A stretch of 64,000 nucleotides of DNA, from assembly GCA_035533275.1 (NCBI GenBank), contig DATLUD010000034.1, positions 1-64,000 of the forward strand, in the 5' to 3' direction. The position numbers and the translations under genes are program-made. The DNA comes from SCRA01 sp035533275 (lineage in GTDB: Bacteria > Vulcanimicrobiota > Vulcanimicrobiia > Vulcanimicrobiales > SCRA01). The notes beneath the pieces are model-generated. The model saw nothing but the letters and a program-made list of their open reading frames with translations. It did no database searches and had not been told where the DNA came from. Of the stretch, positions 51,669 to 61,000 are shown piece after piece. How positions within the stretch are numbered: position 1 is the first letter of the stretch; every line of letters starts with the position of its first letter.

Positions 51669-51674
51669 TATAAT
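51669..51674 (+). promoter_or_regulatory. TATAAT -10 element of leaderless coxG
   Basis: A consensus TATAAT six bases upstream of the ATG at 51681, without an SD. A start near the ATG would give a leaderless mRNA separate from the coxD-E-XdhC transcript. Confidence 0.5.
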
Positions 51675-51680
51675 CGCCCC

Positions 51681-52142
51681 ATGGAGATCACCAACACGGC
51701 TCGCGTCGAGGCGCCGCTGACGAAGGTCTGGGAGGTGCTGCGCGACATCCCGCGCACGGCCCGCTGTCTTCCCGGCGTGACGCTCAAGGAGCAGATCGAC
51801 GCGAACACCTACGCGGCCGACGCCACGGTCAAGGTCGGACCCGTCCAGCTCACCTATCGCGCGACCCTGCGCGTGGAAGCGATCGACGAGGCCGCGCACG
51901 CCGCCGTCATGAGCGTCGAGGCCACGGACACCAAAGGACGCGGCAACGCCGCCGCGACCGTGCGCACCTCGGCCGCCGCCGACGGCGATGCCACGGCGAT
52001 CACCGTGGTCGCCGACGCGCGCATCGCCGGCGTCCTCGCGCAGTTCGGAGGACCGATGATACAGAGCGTCGCGGGACGCCTCCTGGGACAGTTCGCCGCC
52101 AACGTGCGCGACGAGGTCGCGCGCGGGACCGGCGCGGCATGA
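51681..52142 (+). CDS. coxG: CoxG-like SRPBCC-family protein
   Basis: 153 residues, ATG at 51681. The START/SRPBCC fold is suggested by EITNTARVEAPLTKVWEVLR, then CLPGVTLKEQIDANTYAADA (the conserved P-G turn after helix 1) and a long C-terminal helix GGPMIQSVAGRLLGQFAANV. CoxG proteins bind quinone and are reported to link CO dehydrogenase to the respiratory chain at the membrane. It likely has its own leaderless promoter. The downstream ROK kinase gene overlaps its stop by ATGA. Confidence 0.9.
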   Translation: MEITNTARVEAPLTKVWEVLRDIPRTARCLPGVTLKEQIDANTYAADATVKVGPVQLTYRATLRVEAIDEAAHAAVMSVEATDTKGRGNAAATVRTSAAADGDATAITVVADARIAGVLAQFGGPMIQSVAGRLLGQFAANVRDEVARGTGAA

Positions 52143-53092
52143 GCGACGGCAGCGATCGCGTCGCCGTCGGGGTCGACCTCGGCGGCTCTCACGTCATGGC
52201 CGCCGTGGTCGACGAGCACGGCAAGATCGGCACGCGCCGCGAGATCGACCTCACGGATCTCCAGCCCGCCAACGTCGTCACGGCCCTGGTCGGCTGCGTT
52301 CGGCAGGCCCTTGCCGACGCCAAGGGGCGCACGGTGGCCGGCATCGGCATCGGCTCGCCGGGCCGCATCGACGTCCGCACGGGCACCGTGCGCTACTCGC
52401 CCAACTTCGCCTGGCGCGACGTGACGCTCGGCGCGATGGTCTCCAAAGAGCTCCAGACCAACGTGCAGGTGATCAACGACGCGCGCGCGGCGACGCTGGG
52501 CGAGCACACGTTCGGCGCCGGGCGCGGCACGCGCAACTTCGTCATGCTCACGCTGGGCACGGGCATCGGCGGCGGCATCGTGATGGACGGCAAGCTGGTC
52601 TTCGGCGATGGCTGGACCACCGGCGAAGTGGGGCACCATCAGATCCGCGCGCACCATGGATTCGTGTGCAGCTGCGGCAAGACCGGCTGCTTCGAGGCGC
52701 ACGCCTCCGGCACCGGACTGCTGCGCCATCTGCTGGACGTGGCGCCGTCCTTCCCGCGCAGCACGCTCTCGCACAAGGCGCGCAAGCTGGGTTCGAAGGC
52801 CGTCCGCGAGGCAGCGCAGGCGGGCGACCGGCACGCGCTCGAGGCGTGGAGCCGCTGGATCGGCGACCTCGCGATCGGCCTCGCGAATCTCGTCTCCATC
52901 CTCAACCCCGAGCGCATCGCGTTGGGCGGCGGCGTCTCGAAGGCCGACGAGTTCATGCTCGCGCCGCTGGTCCCGCGCGTGCGCGCGCTCACGACGATGG
53001 CCGATCCCGAGGGCTTCCAGATCGTGGCGGCGGAGCTGGCCAACGACGCCGGCGCCATCGGCGCGGCCACGTACGTCCTCCGGGGCACGTGA
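52139..53092 (+). CDS. ROK-family sugar kinase (glucokinase-like)
   Basis: 317 residues from the ATG overlapping the coxG stop (ATGA). The ATPase loop is VGVDLGGSHVMAAVVD (about 10-25), the catalytic Asp is in QVINDARAATLG (Asp114), and the zinc site is His166 or His167 with CSCGKTGCFE (Cys177, Cys179, Cys184), the ROK signature. C-terminal PERIALGGGVSKADEFM is the adenosine-binding part. The sugar specificity cannot be set; glucose or N-acetylmannosamine are common. It precedes a glycoside hydrolase gene by GTGA overlap, so they may act together on sugar release and phosphorylation. Confidence 0.92.
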   Translation: MSDGSDRVAVGVDLGGSHVMAAVVDEHGKIGTRREIDLTDLQPANVVTALVGCVRQALADAKGRTVAGIGIGSPGRIDVRTGTVRYSPNFAWRDVTLGAMVSKELQTNVQVINDARAATLGEHTFGAGRGTRNFVMLTLGTGIGGGIVMDGKLVFGDGWTTGEVGHHQIRAHHGFVCSCGKTGCFEAHASGTGLLRHLLDVAPSFPRSTLSHKARKLGSKAVREAAQAGDRHALEAWSRWIGDLAIGLANLVSILNPERIALGGGVSKADEFMLAPLVPRVRALTTMADPEGFQIVAAELANDAGAIGAATYVLRGT

Positions 53093-54348
53093 CTCCGGGC
53101 ACGGCGGCCGGATCGCCGTTTCTGCTCGGGGTCAACTACTGGCCGCGCGCGAGCGCGATGGCCTGGTGGAGCCGCTTCGATCGCGCGGCGTTCGACGACG
53201 ACTGCGCGCGCATCGCGGAGCTGGGCATGCGTCTGGTGCGCCTCTTCCCCCTGTGGGAGGAGGTGCAGCCCGAGCGCGATCGCGTCGACGAGCGTGCCCT
53301 CGCGCTGGTGGACCACGCGCTCGACGCCTGCGCCGCGCACGGTCTGCTGGCCATGCCCACGCTCTTCACCGGCCACATGTCGGGCGTCAATTGGCTCCCC
53401 GCATGGGCCCTCGACCCCGCGACCCCCGGCGGACGCTTTCGCACGATCTCGGGCGGTAGGCAACGCGCCTGCGGCGCAGGCGACCTCTACGCCGACGAGA
53501 GGCTGCTGCGGGCGCAGCTGCTGCTCGCGCGCCGCCTGGCGGAGCGTTGGCGCGGGCACCCCGCGCTCTTCGCCTTCGATCTTGGCAACGAGTTCTCGAA
53601 CGTGCGCGAGCCGGCGCGCCCCGGCGATGCCGCCCTCTGGAGCCTCCGCCTGTGCGAGGCACTGGCCCCCGCGGGGGTGCCCGTCACTGGGGGGCTGCAC
53701 GGCGAGGACCTGGAGCGCGACCGCGGCATCCGCCCCTCGACCATCGCGCGGCCGTGGGCGCTGGCGACGATGCACGGCTACGCGATCTACTCTCTCTGGT
53801 CACGCGGCCGCGGCGACGCCGCTGCCGTCGCCTTCCTGGGAGCGGCGATGCGCGCCCTCCAAGGGGGCAAGCCGCTGATCTTCAGCGAGTGGGGCGGCCC
53901 GCAGTGCCCGCCGGGGACGCGCTCCCCCAGCGAGTACGTCGTCCTTCCCGGTCAAGGCGCAGGCGAGGCGCTGGCACCGGAGAGCCGAGGCGCCGATCTC
54001 GCCCCGTACGCCTGCTACGGCGAGGAGGAGCTGGCCGACTACGCCATGGCGGCGCTGGAGCGCCTCCACCGCGAAGGGGCCTTGGGAGCGCTCTACTGGT
54101 GCTGGAGCGACTACGATCCCGCGCTCGCCGAACGCCCGCCGTTCGACCAGGCCCCCTGGGAGCTGCGCTTCGGCCTCTGCGATGCGCGGGGCGGGCTCAA
54201 GGAGATCGGCCGGCGCCTGCGTACCTTCGCACGCGGCCTCCCCGTCGTGCAGGAACCGCGCCTGTTCGACGTGGACGAGACCGCCTGGTACGCGGACCCG
54301 CCGCGCGCGCTGCGCGAGGCGTACGCGCGCTATCTCGCCGAGGAGTAG
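53089..54348 (+). CDS. GH-A clan glycoside hydrolase (GH5-like)
   Basis: 419 residues from a GTG overlapping the ROK stop (GTGA); a longer open frame upstream is antisense or shadow. The TIM-barrel pattern includes LLGVNYWPRASAMAWWSRFD, MRLVRLFPLWEEVQPERDRV, the acid/base FAFDLGNEFSNV (Asn-Glu), and a second Glu in PLIFSEWGGPQCP (likely nucleophile). No signal peptide is visible, so it is probably cytoplasmic. Substrate might be an oligosaccharide or glycoside imported by the cell; similarity to beta-mannanases, beta-glucanases and related enzymes is only by motif. Confidence 0.75.
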   Translation: MTPGTAAGSPFLLGVNYWPRASAMAWWSRFDRAAFDDDCARIAELGMRLVRLFPLWEEVQPERDRVDERALALVDHALDACAAHGLLAMPTLFTGHMSGVNWLPAWALDPATPGGRFRTISGGRQRACGAGDLYADERLLRAQLLLARRLAERWRGHPALFAFDLGNEFSNVREPARPGDAALWSLRLCEALAPAGVPVTGGLHGEDLERDRGIRPSTIARPWALATMHGYAIYSLWSRGRGDAAAVAFLGAAMRALQGGKPLIFSEWGGPQCPPGTRSPSEYVVLPGQGAGEALAPESRGADLAPYACYGEEELADYAMAALERLHREGALGALYWCWSDYDPALAERPPFDQAPWELRFGLCDARGGLKEIGRRLRTFARGLPVVQEPRLFDVDETAWYADPPRALREAYARYLAEE

Positions 54349-54354
54349 AGGTTC

Positions 54355-54795
54355 GTGCTGGAAGAGGAGTCGGCATCGGTCTCCCCGATCGCTTCGGAGC
54401 TCTCGGATCAGGTGCTGGAGAACGCGCGGCTGTTGGCCGAGCGCCGCCTTTCGCGCACGTTGAACGCGTTGCCGCTGGCCGAACGCGCCAAGCGCGTCGC
54501 CGATCACGTCCGTCACGTCGGGCGCCGCATCGCGCGCGAGGTGGAGCGCTTGGCGCCGGGCCTGGTCGAAGTTGAGGAACGCGCGGTGCGCTGCGCCGAG
54601 ACGGGGCGCGCCATCGCCGTGCTGGTGGATGGCGAGCGAGTGGTCATCGAGCGGAGCTGGCTCACCGGGCGGCAGCGGCGCCAAGCGGTCGAGGAGATCC
54701 AAGTCGACGACGACCTGCTCTACGTGCGCCTTTCCGAGGGCGGCGGCGAATGGGCAAGCATCTGGGAGCTCGTCGGCGAGATCCTTGAGGAGTAA
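54355..54795 (+). CDS. Hypothetical protein upstream of the helicase-nuclease pair
   Basis: 146 residues from a GTG at 54355. The first ~70 residues form an Arg/Glu-rich helix with a heptad-like pattern (ENARLLAERRLSRTLNALPL), and the rest is a mixed alpha/beta segment with ERVVIERSWLTGRQRRQAVE and acidic end EILEE. I do not recognise the family. Located six bases after the glycoside hydrolase gene and 51 bases before the helicase gene, so its association with either is uncertain. Confidence 0.5.
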   Translation: MLEEESASVSPIASELSDQVLENARLLAERRLSRTLNALPLAERAKRVADHVRHVGRRIAREVERLAPGLVEVEERAVRCAETGRAIAVLVDGERVVIERSWLTGRQRRQAVEEIQVDDDLLYVRLSEGGGEWASIWELVGEILEE

Positions 54796-54805
54796 GCGCG
54801 GCGGC

Positions 54806-54823
54806 GTGCCAGCCGCCTGGCAC
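54806..54823 (+). terminator. Hairpin between the unknown gene and the helicase-nuclease genes
   Basis: GTGCCAG (54806-54812) and CTGGCAC (54817-54823) form a perfect 7-bp stem with a four-base loop. It may separate the sugar genes from the helicase pair. A TAGGCT hexamer at 54834-54839 stands seven bases before the helicase GTG and could be its -10 element. Confidence 0.4.
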
Positions 54824-54846
54824 ACCGGTGCGGTAGGCTCCGATTC

Positions 54847-57800
54847 GTGACGAGCAAGGCGCAGCCGATCGACCTCTACGAGCGCCAGCGCGAGGCGATC
54901 GACTATCGCGGGGGCCATCTGCTGCTCTTGGCCGGCCCCGGCACGGGCAAGACGGAGACGCTGGTCCACCGCGCGGCCGCGCTCATCAACGAGGCGCGCG
55001 ACGCCGGCGCGCAGCAGCCCGAGATCCTCATGCTGACCTTCGCCCGCAAGGCGGCGCGTCAGATGCGCGAGCGCGTGGCGAGCCGCATCGTCGCCGGGGG
55101 CCGCGTACCCGTCTGCTCCACCTTCCACGCATTTGCGCTGCACGTCGTCGACCGCTCCCGGCCACGCGCACTGGGCGAGCTCGGCATGCTCACGCCCGCC
55201 AAGGAGCGCCTGCTGGTCGAGCGCGTCTGCGGCGACGCGGCGCCGCGCCTGGCCGCGGCGCTCGGAGGCTTCACGGAGCCGGGCCTGCGCAGCAAGCGCT
55301 TCGCCGGCGATCTGGCGAATCTGATCGGGCGCTGCAAGCAGGAGCGCCTCGGCCCCGCCGAGCTCGCGCGCGCCGTACGCTCGCTCAAGGGGGACGGCGG
55401 AGCCGGCCAAGAGAGCACCGGTGAGGCGCTGGCGACCATCGCGGCGCTCTACGCGCAGTACGAGCTCGCGCGCGCGGAGCTGGCTCTGCGCGACTTTCGC
55501 GACCTCGTCAACGACGCCATCGCCGCGCTGCAGCGCGAGCCTCTGCGCTACGCGCACGTCTTCGTCGACGAGCTGCAGGACACCGATGCCGCCGAGTTGC
55601 GCCTGCTGGAGCTCCTGGTCGCCGCCGGCGCGAGGCTCACCGCCGTGGGCGACCCCAATCAGAGCATCTACCGCTTTCGCAGCGCCTCGCCCGCCGCCAT
55701 CGACGACGCGCGCGCCGCGTTCACGCCCCACGAGATCGCGCTCGACCAGAACCGGCGCTGTCCGGAGGCGATCGTCACGGCCGCCAACCGTCTGGCCGAG
55801 CCTCCGCCCGCCGGGCATCCGCTCGATCCGCCGGAACCGGTCCTGAGCCGCGAGAGTCTGACCTTCAGCGTGGTGACCCACGCCGGGAGCGTGCGCTGGC
55901 ATCGCTTCGCCGACGCCGCCGAGGAGGCCGCCGGCATCGCGCGCGAGATCCGGCGCCTGGTCGGCGCCCCGCGCGCGGACGGCTCGGGGCCTCTGCGCTA
56001 CCGCGACGTCGCGGTGATCCTCCGCGCGCCCGAGCGCCACGCAGAGCGGATCGCCATCGCTCTGCGCCGCGAGGGCATGCCCGTGGTGCGCAGCGGGGCA
56101 TCGGCCTTCCTCGGCGATCTCGCCGTCGACTTCGTGCTCACGCACCTGCGTGCGCTCGCCGAGCCGCTCGACGCCGAGCGACTCCACCGCCTGCTCTCCT
56201 CGCCCGTGGTCGGCGTGCCGGCCCGCATGCTGCGCATCGCCGCGCGCAGGCTGGTCGGCCGGGGCGCCGATCCCGACGCGCTCGCGCTCAGCCAGGACCT
56301 GCTTCCGGCGGAGCGCGAGCGCGTCGCGCGCTTCGCCGCGGGTTTCCGTGAGATCGCCGCGCGGTGGCGCGCCGCCGGCGCGCGCGACCTGGTGCGCGAG
56401 ATCGCGCGCGTCCACCGGCTGAGCGAGGCCATCGTGGCGCAGAGCTCCGAAGAGGCGCAACGCGCGTCGGCCGCTCGCCTGCAGGCGCTGATCGACCTCG
56501 CGGACGACGTCGACGCGGTCGTGCGCGCGGGTGCGGCGGAGCAGTTGGTCCACAGCGCCCGCGAGCTCTTCGACCTGGTGGCGGAGGACGAAGCGGCGCC
56601 GGAGATCGACGGCGTTGCGATCCTCTCGATGCACGCCGCCAAGGGCCTGGAATTTCCCGTCGCCTTCCTGCCCGCGGCCGTGCGCGGAGAGCTGCCCTCC
56701 CCGCCCCGCCCCGATCCGCTGCTCGACGACGAGATGCAGCAAGCGCTCTTCCATCACGCCGGGCTCCCGCCCCCACCCACGGCCGAGGAGCAGCTCGACG
56801 AGGAGCTGCGTCTCTTTTACGTCGCGTGCACGCGCGCATCGGAGCAGTTGATCGTCACCGGGTACGCCCAAGCCGAGGGCGCGCCGGTCGCCGACTCCGC
56901 ATTCGTCGCGCGCCTGGGCCTCGGCGCTCGCGACGGGGAGGGACAGGCCCTCCCCGATCCCCTTCCCGCCGATGCGCCGCTCGACGACCTCACGCGCGAC
57001 CTCGCGCTGCGCGCCGTGGCCGGGCGCGGAGGTGACGTCGCGCTCGCCGGCCTCTCGGCGGCGGCGCGGCGCATCGTCACCGACGCCGCGGCGCCGGCCC
57101 CGCAGCCGCCGGCCTCCCCGCCGTACACCGGCGATGCGTTCTCGCCGCGCGCGCTCGAGACGTACCTCCGCTGTCCACGCCAATTCTTCTTCGCCTACGT
57201 CGCGCGCGCGGAGGGCGACGAGCGCGAGTCGCCGCGGGCGCTGCTGGGCACCGTGCTCCATGAGGCGCTCGCGGCTCTCCATCGCGCCCACCCGGAGGGC
57301 GAGCGACTTCGCGAGCAGGGCTGGGAAGGCGTCTACGCGCTGCTCGAGCCGGGCATCGCCGCCGCGCTCGAACGCCGGCGCAGACGCGATCCCGAGAGCG
57401 TACCGCCCCCGGAATCGGCGCTCTGCGCGGGCATCGTGGCGCGCGCCCGCGAGTACGCCGCCAACTACGCGCGCTGGCTCTGCGCGCGCCCGGAGAGCTT
57501 CGCCGTGCGCGAGACGGAGGTGGCGGTCGCGTTCACCGTGACTGGAGGCGACGGGCGCGCCCACCCGTTTCGCGGGCGCATCGACCGCGTCGACGAGCTC
57601 GCCGGCGCGCTGGTCGTGCGCGACTACAAGACGTCGCGCGAGCATCCGTTCGCGTCGTCGTTCCGCAAGCTCGCCGATGCGGAGGAGCTCCCGCTGGGCG
57701 GCGTCGACGGCGCGGTTCAGCTCCCGCTCTATGCCCTCGCCATCGAACAGAGCCGGCCTGGCACGCGCGTCGCCGCGCTCGATCTCCTCTTCTTACGCGG

Positions 57801-58062
57801 CTCCAAGCACGACGAAGGGACGGCCTTCTCGCGCATGGCCGCGATCGTCGCCGGCGAGAGCCTGCCGAAGGGCTCGCAAGATCTGGCGCGCGGCGAGCTG
57901 GAGCGCGGCATGCGGCGCATCGGCGACCTCTGCGGAGCCTTGCGCGACGGACGCGCCGGCTACCGCCCCGTGCCGGGCAACGCCTGCCGAACCTGCGCGT
58001 TCAATCGTGCCTGCGACAAGGCGGCGTCCGAGGACGGCGAGGAGCAGAGCGATGGCGAGTGA
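54847..58062 (+). CDS. UvrD/AdnB-type helicase-nuclease
   Basis: 1071 residues from GTG at 54847. Walker A is AGPGTGKT (29-36), motif Ia FARKAARQMRERV, Walker B HVFVDELQDTDAAEL, motif III NQSIYRFRSASP, and motifs V-VI around LSMHAAKGLEFPVAF and FYVACTRASEQLIV. The C-terminal nuclease (about 765-1070) has an AddB/Cas4-like core: YLRCPRQFFF, the Asp of RGRIDRVD, VVRDYKTS and the final CRTCAFNRACDK with the other iron-sulfur Cys. The protein would unwind and degrade duplex DNA at double-strand breaks. Its 3' end overlaps the second helicase-nuclease gene by 11 bases. Confidence 0.9.
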   Translation: MTSKAQPIDLYERQREAIDYRGGHLLLLAGPGTGKTETLVHRAAALINEARDAGAQQPEILMLTFARKAARQMRERVASRIVAGGRVPVCSTFHAFALHVVDRSRPRALGELGMLTPAKERLLVERVCGDAAPRLAAALGGFTEPGLRSKRFAGDLANLIGRCKQERLGPAELARAVRSLKGDGGAGQESTGEALATIAALYAQYELARAELALRDFRDLVNDAIAALQREPLRYAHVFVDELQDTDAAELRLLELLVAAGARLTAVGDPNQSIYRFRSASPAAIDDARAAFTPHEIALDQNRRCPEAIVTAANRLAEPPPAGHPLDPPEPVLSRESLTFSVVTHAGSVRWHRFADAAEEAAGIAREIRRLVGAPRADGSGPLRYRDVAVILRAPERHAERIAIALRREGMPVVRSGASAFLGDLAVDFVLTHLRALAEPLDAERLHRLLSSPVVGVPARMLRIAARRLVGRGADPDALALSQDLLPAERERVARFAAGFREIAARWRAAGARDLVREIARVHRLSEAIVAQSSEEAQRASAARLQALIDLADDVDAVVRAGAAEQLVHSARELFDLVAEDEAAPEIDGVAILSMHAAKGLEFPVAFLPAAVRGELPSPPRPDPLLDDEMQQALFHHAGLPPPPTAEEQLDEELRLFYVACTRASEQLIVTGYAQAEGAPVADSAFVARLGLGARDGEGQALPDPLPADAPLDDLTRDLALRAVAGRGGDVALAGLSAAARRIVTDAAAPAPQPPASPPYTGDAFSPRALETYLRCPRQFFFAYVARAEGDERESPRALLGTVLHEALAALHRAHPEGERLREQGWEGVYALLEPGIAAALERRRRRDPESVPPPESALCAGIVARAREYAANYARWLCARPESFAVRETEVAVAFTVTGGDGRAHPFRGRIDRVDELAGALVVRDYKTSREHPFASSFRKLADAEELPLGGVDGAVQLPLYALAIEQSRPGTRVAALDLLFLRGSKHDEGTAFSRMAAIVAGESLPKGSQDLARGELERGMRRIGDLCGALRDGRAGYRPVPGNACRTCAFNRACDKAASEDGEEQSDGE

Positions 58063-61000
58063 GCAGCAGGAGCGCATCGTCCGTCACGACCTCGGCGCGC
58101 CGCTGGTCGTCATCGCGGGAGCCGGGAGCGGCAAGACCACCACGGTCGTCGAGCGGATCCGTTACCTGGTGCGCGAACGCCGTGTCGACCCCGCGCGCAT
58201 CCTCGCCGTCTCGTTCTCGCGGAGCGCCGCCGGCGAGTTGTCCGAGCGCCTCCACGCCGCCCTCGGCAGGCGGGCCGACGCGATCTCGGTCTCCACGTTC
58301 CACGCCTTCTGCCTGGACGTCTTGCAGCGCCGGGCCTATCGCGCCGGCATCGACCCCGATCTGCGCGTGCTCGACGAGAGCGCCGCGCTCACGCGCTTCT
58401 ACGGCGTCTACCGGGAGTTGCGCGACGGCCGCTTGGGCGTCGAGATGCCGCGGTCGATCGATCTGCTCGACGAGCGCTCGCTGCACGTGCTCTACGGTCT
58501 GGTCACCACGCTCTTGGAGGAAGGCCTGGGCCCCGAGGAGCTCGTCGCGCGCGAGCGCGAGGTGCGCGCCTCGCTGCTCCCTCCGCGTGGCGACCCGCCG
58601 CCGATCTCCGTCGACGGGGCGATGAAGGACGGCTTCTACCGGCGCAAGACGCCGACGGCGAACGTCGGCGATCCGAAGGCCGACGAGGCGCGCGAGCGGC
58701 TCCACCTCGCTCCCGGGCGCGCGACGCTGACGGGGCAGCTCGACGATGAGCGCCGCTTGGCGGTCATGCTCGCCGCGCTCCTGCGGCGCTTCGACGCCGT
58801 GCTCGCCGAGCACGACGAGGTGACGTATGCCCATCTGGTGGCGCAAGTGGATCGCCTGCTCGACGACCCCCGTCACCGGGCCGCCATTCGCGGCCGCTAC
58901 GACCACTGCATCGTTGACGAGTATCAGGACACCAACGCGGCCCAGCAGCGGCTGATCCAGCACATCTTCGACGAGCGTCTGACCGGCGTGATGCTGGTCG
59001 GCGACCCGCGCCAATCGATCTACGGCTTTCGCAACGCGCGCCCGGAGGAGATCGAGCGCCTCGCCCGCAGCCACGGCCGCGCCGGCATCGACGACAACTA
59101 CCGCTCGCGCCAGCCGATCCTCGATGCCGCCTGGGAGTCCCTGCGCGAGCAGCGTCCCGACGATCCGCGCTTGGTCCAGCGACGCGACGTTGAGCTCGAC
59201 GGCGCCGAGACCACCTGCATCGCCGTCGCGTACTCGGGGCGCTCGGCGGCGCCCGCGCGCGTGCGCGAGGCGGAAGTGGTCGCCGGCGAGATCGCGCGCT
59301 TGGCGGCGGAGGAAGGCACGCCCTACGGAGAGATCGCGATCCTGTTGCGGGGCAAGCCGCATGCGCGCGAGTACGTGGAGGCCCTGGCGCGGCGCGGCAT
59401 TCCCGCCCGCACCAGCGGCGGCGTCGGATTCTACGGCACGCCCGAGATCGAGGAGGCCCTGGCGTGGCTGCGCGTCGCGGACGACCCGACCGACGACGCG
59501 GCGCTGCTGCGCGTCCTGCGCTGCGGCGTCGTCGGCGTCAACGAGGCGGCGATCGCAACGCTGACCGCCGCCTCGCGCGCGGAGGGCGGCACCGGCCAAG
59601 GCCGCGTCGATCCCGGCGTGCGTCTCGCGCGCGCGGCCCTGGTGGATCCTCTCCCCGCGACGCTCGATGCGCCAACCCGCGCGCGCCTCGAGACGCTGCG
59701 CGCCATCTCCGAAGAGGTCGCCGGCGTGCCGGCCCTGCCGCTGGCGGAGGGCGTCGCCCTCACGCTGCGCGCGAGCGGGCTGGAGCACCTCTACGCTCTG
59801 CGCGCGGACGAGGATCCCGTCGAACGCCAAGCGGTGGCCAACCTGCGCCGCCTGGAAGAGATCGCGCAGTCGTTCGCGCGCACCACGCCCGACGCGCGCA
59901 TCGCGGACTTCCTGCGCTACCTCGACGCCCTCAACGAGGTGGCCTTCGACGAGCGCGAGGCCGACCCGCCCGCCGGCGACGCGGTCACCATCGCCACGAT
60001 CCACTGGGCCAAGGGGCGCGAGTGGCGGGCCGTCTTCGTGGCCGACGTGGGCAAGAACGTCTTCCCCGTGAAGCGTCCGCCGCGCGGCGTGCTCTGGGAC
60101 TTCCGCGAGCGCGCGCTGATCGTGACCCACGACCCCGCCGGAGCGCCGACCTATCATGCGCTGCGCGCGCGCTACGGCTTACAGGGCAAGGCCGAACGCG
60201 ACCGCTGGCTCGAGGAGGCACGGGGCGAGGAGGAGCGGCTCTTCTACGTCGCGCTGACGCGCGCCCGGGACCGCGTCTACGTCTGCGGCCCGGAGTCCCT
60301 GCACAAGAACGGCGAGCACGGGCGATCGCCCTTTCTCGAGCGCTTTCGCGGACTCGAAGGCGTTCGATTGATCGAGATCGCCGTCGACGGGGCGGCCGGC
60401 GAGGAGGAGACGCCACCCGCGGCGCAGGCTCGCGTTGCGCAGCCCTCGCTCTTCGCGCGGGACGGGGGCGAACTGGCGGCGCTGATCGCGGAGCGGGGCG
60501 AGCACGACGCGGCGATGCGGATCGCAGCGGCGGCGGGGACGGGCGCCCCCGGCGAGGAGCGCGCCCTCTCGTTCACCGCGCTCGACGCGTTCGCCGCCTG
60601 CCCGGCGCTCTACCGGTACCGCTATGCGCTCCGCCTCCCCGAGTTGGGCGAGGAGGCGATCTACGGAGAGCATCTGGATCTGGGAGCCGGCGCCTACGGA
60701 ACGCTGATCCACGCGGCGCTCGAGCGCTACCAGCACGAGCGGATGAGCGGCGACGAGCAACCGGATCTCATGGCGGCGCTCGACGCGGCGATCGACGACG
60801 CGGGCTTGCGCACGCGCATCGGGACCCGCGCCGCCGAGGCCCGGAACACGCTGCGGGCGTACCTCGCCCACCCGCTGGCGCACGCGCGTCCGCTGGGCGT
60901 GGAGGTTGCCTTCACCATCGAGCTGGCCGGGACGGCGATCACCGGCGCCATCGACTTCGTGGGGGAGCTTGACGGGCGGCCCGTCATCGTCGACTACAAG

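Noticed and set aside
53800..57645. A 1281-codon open frame on the minus strand opposite the glycoside hydrolase and first helicase genes
   Set aside because: It is a shadow created by high GC at third codon positions: the plus-strand proteins have full family motifs, while the minus-strand translation is low-complexity Arg/Ala/Gly/Leu without any recognisable domain.
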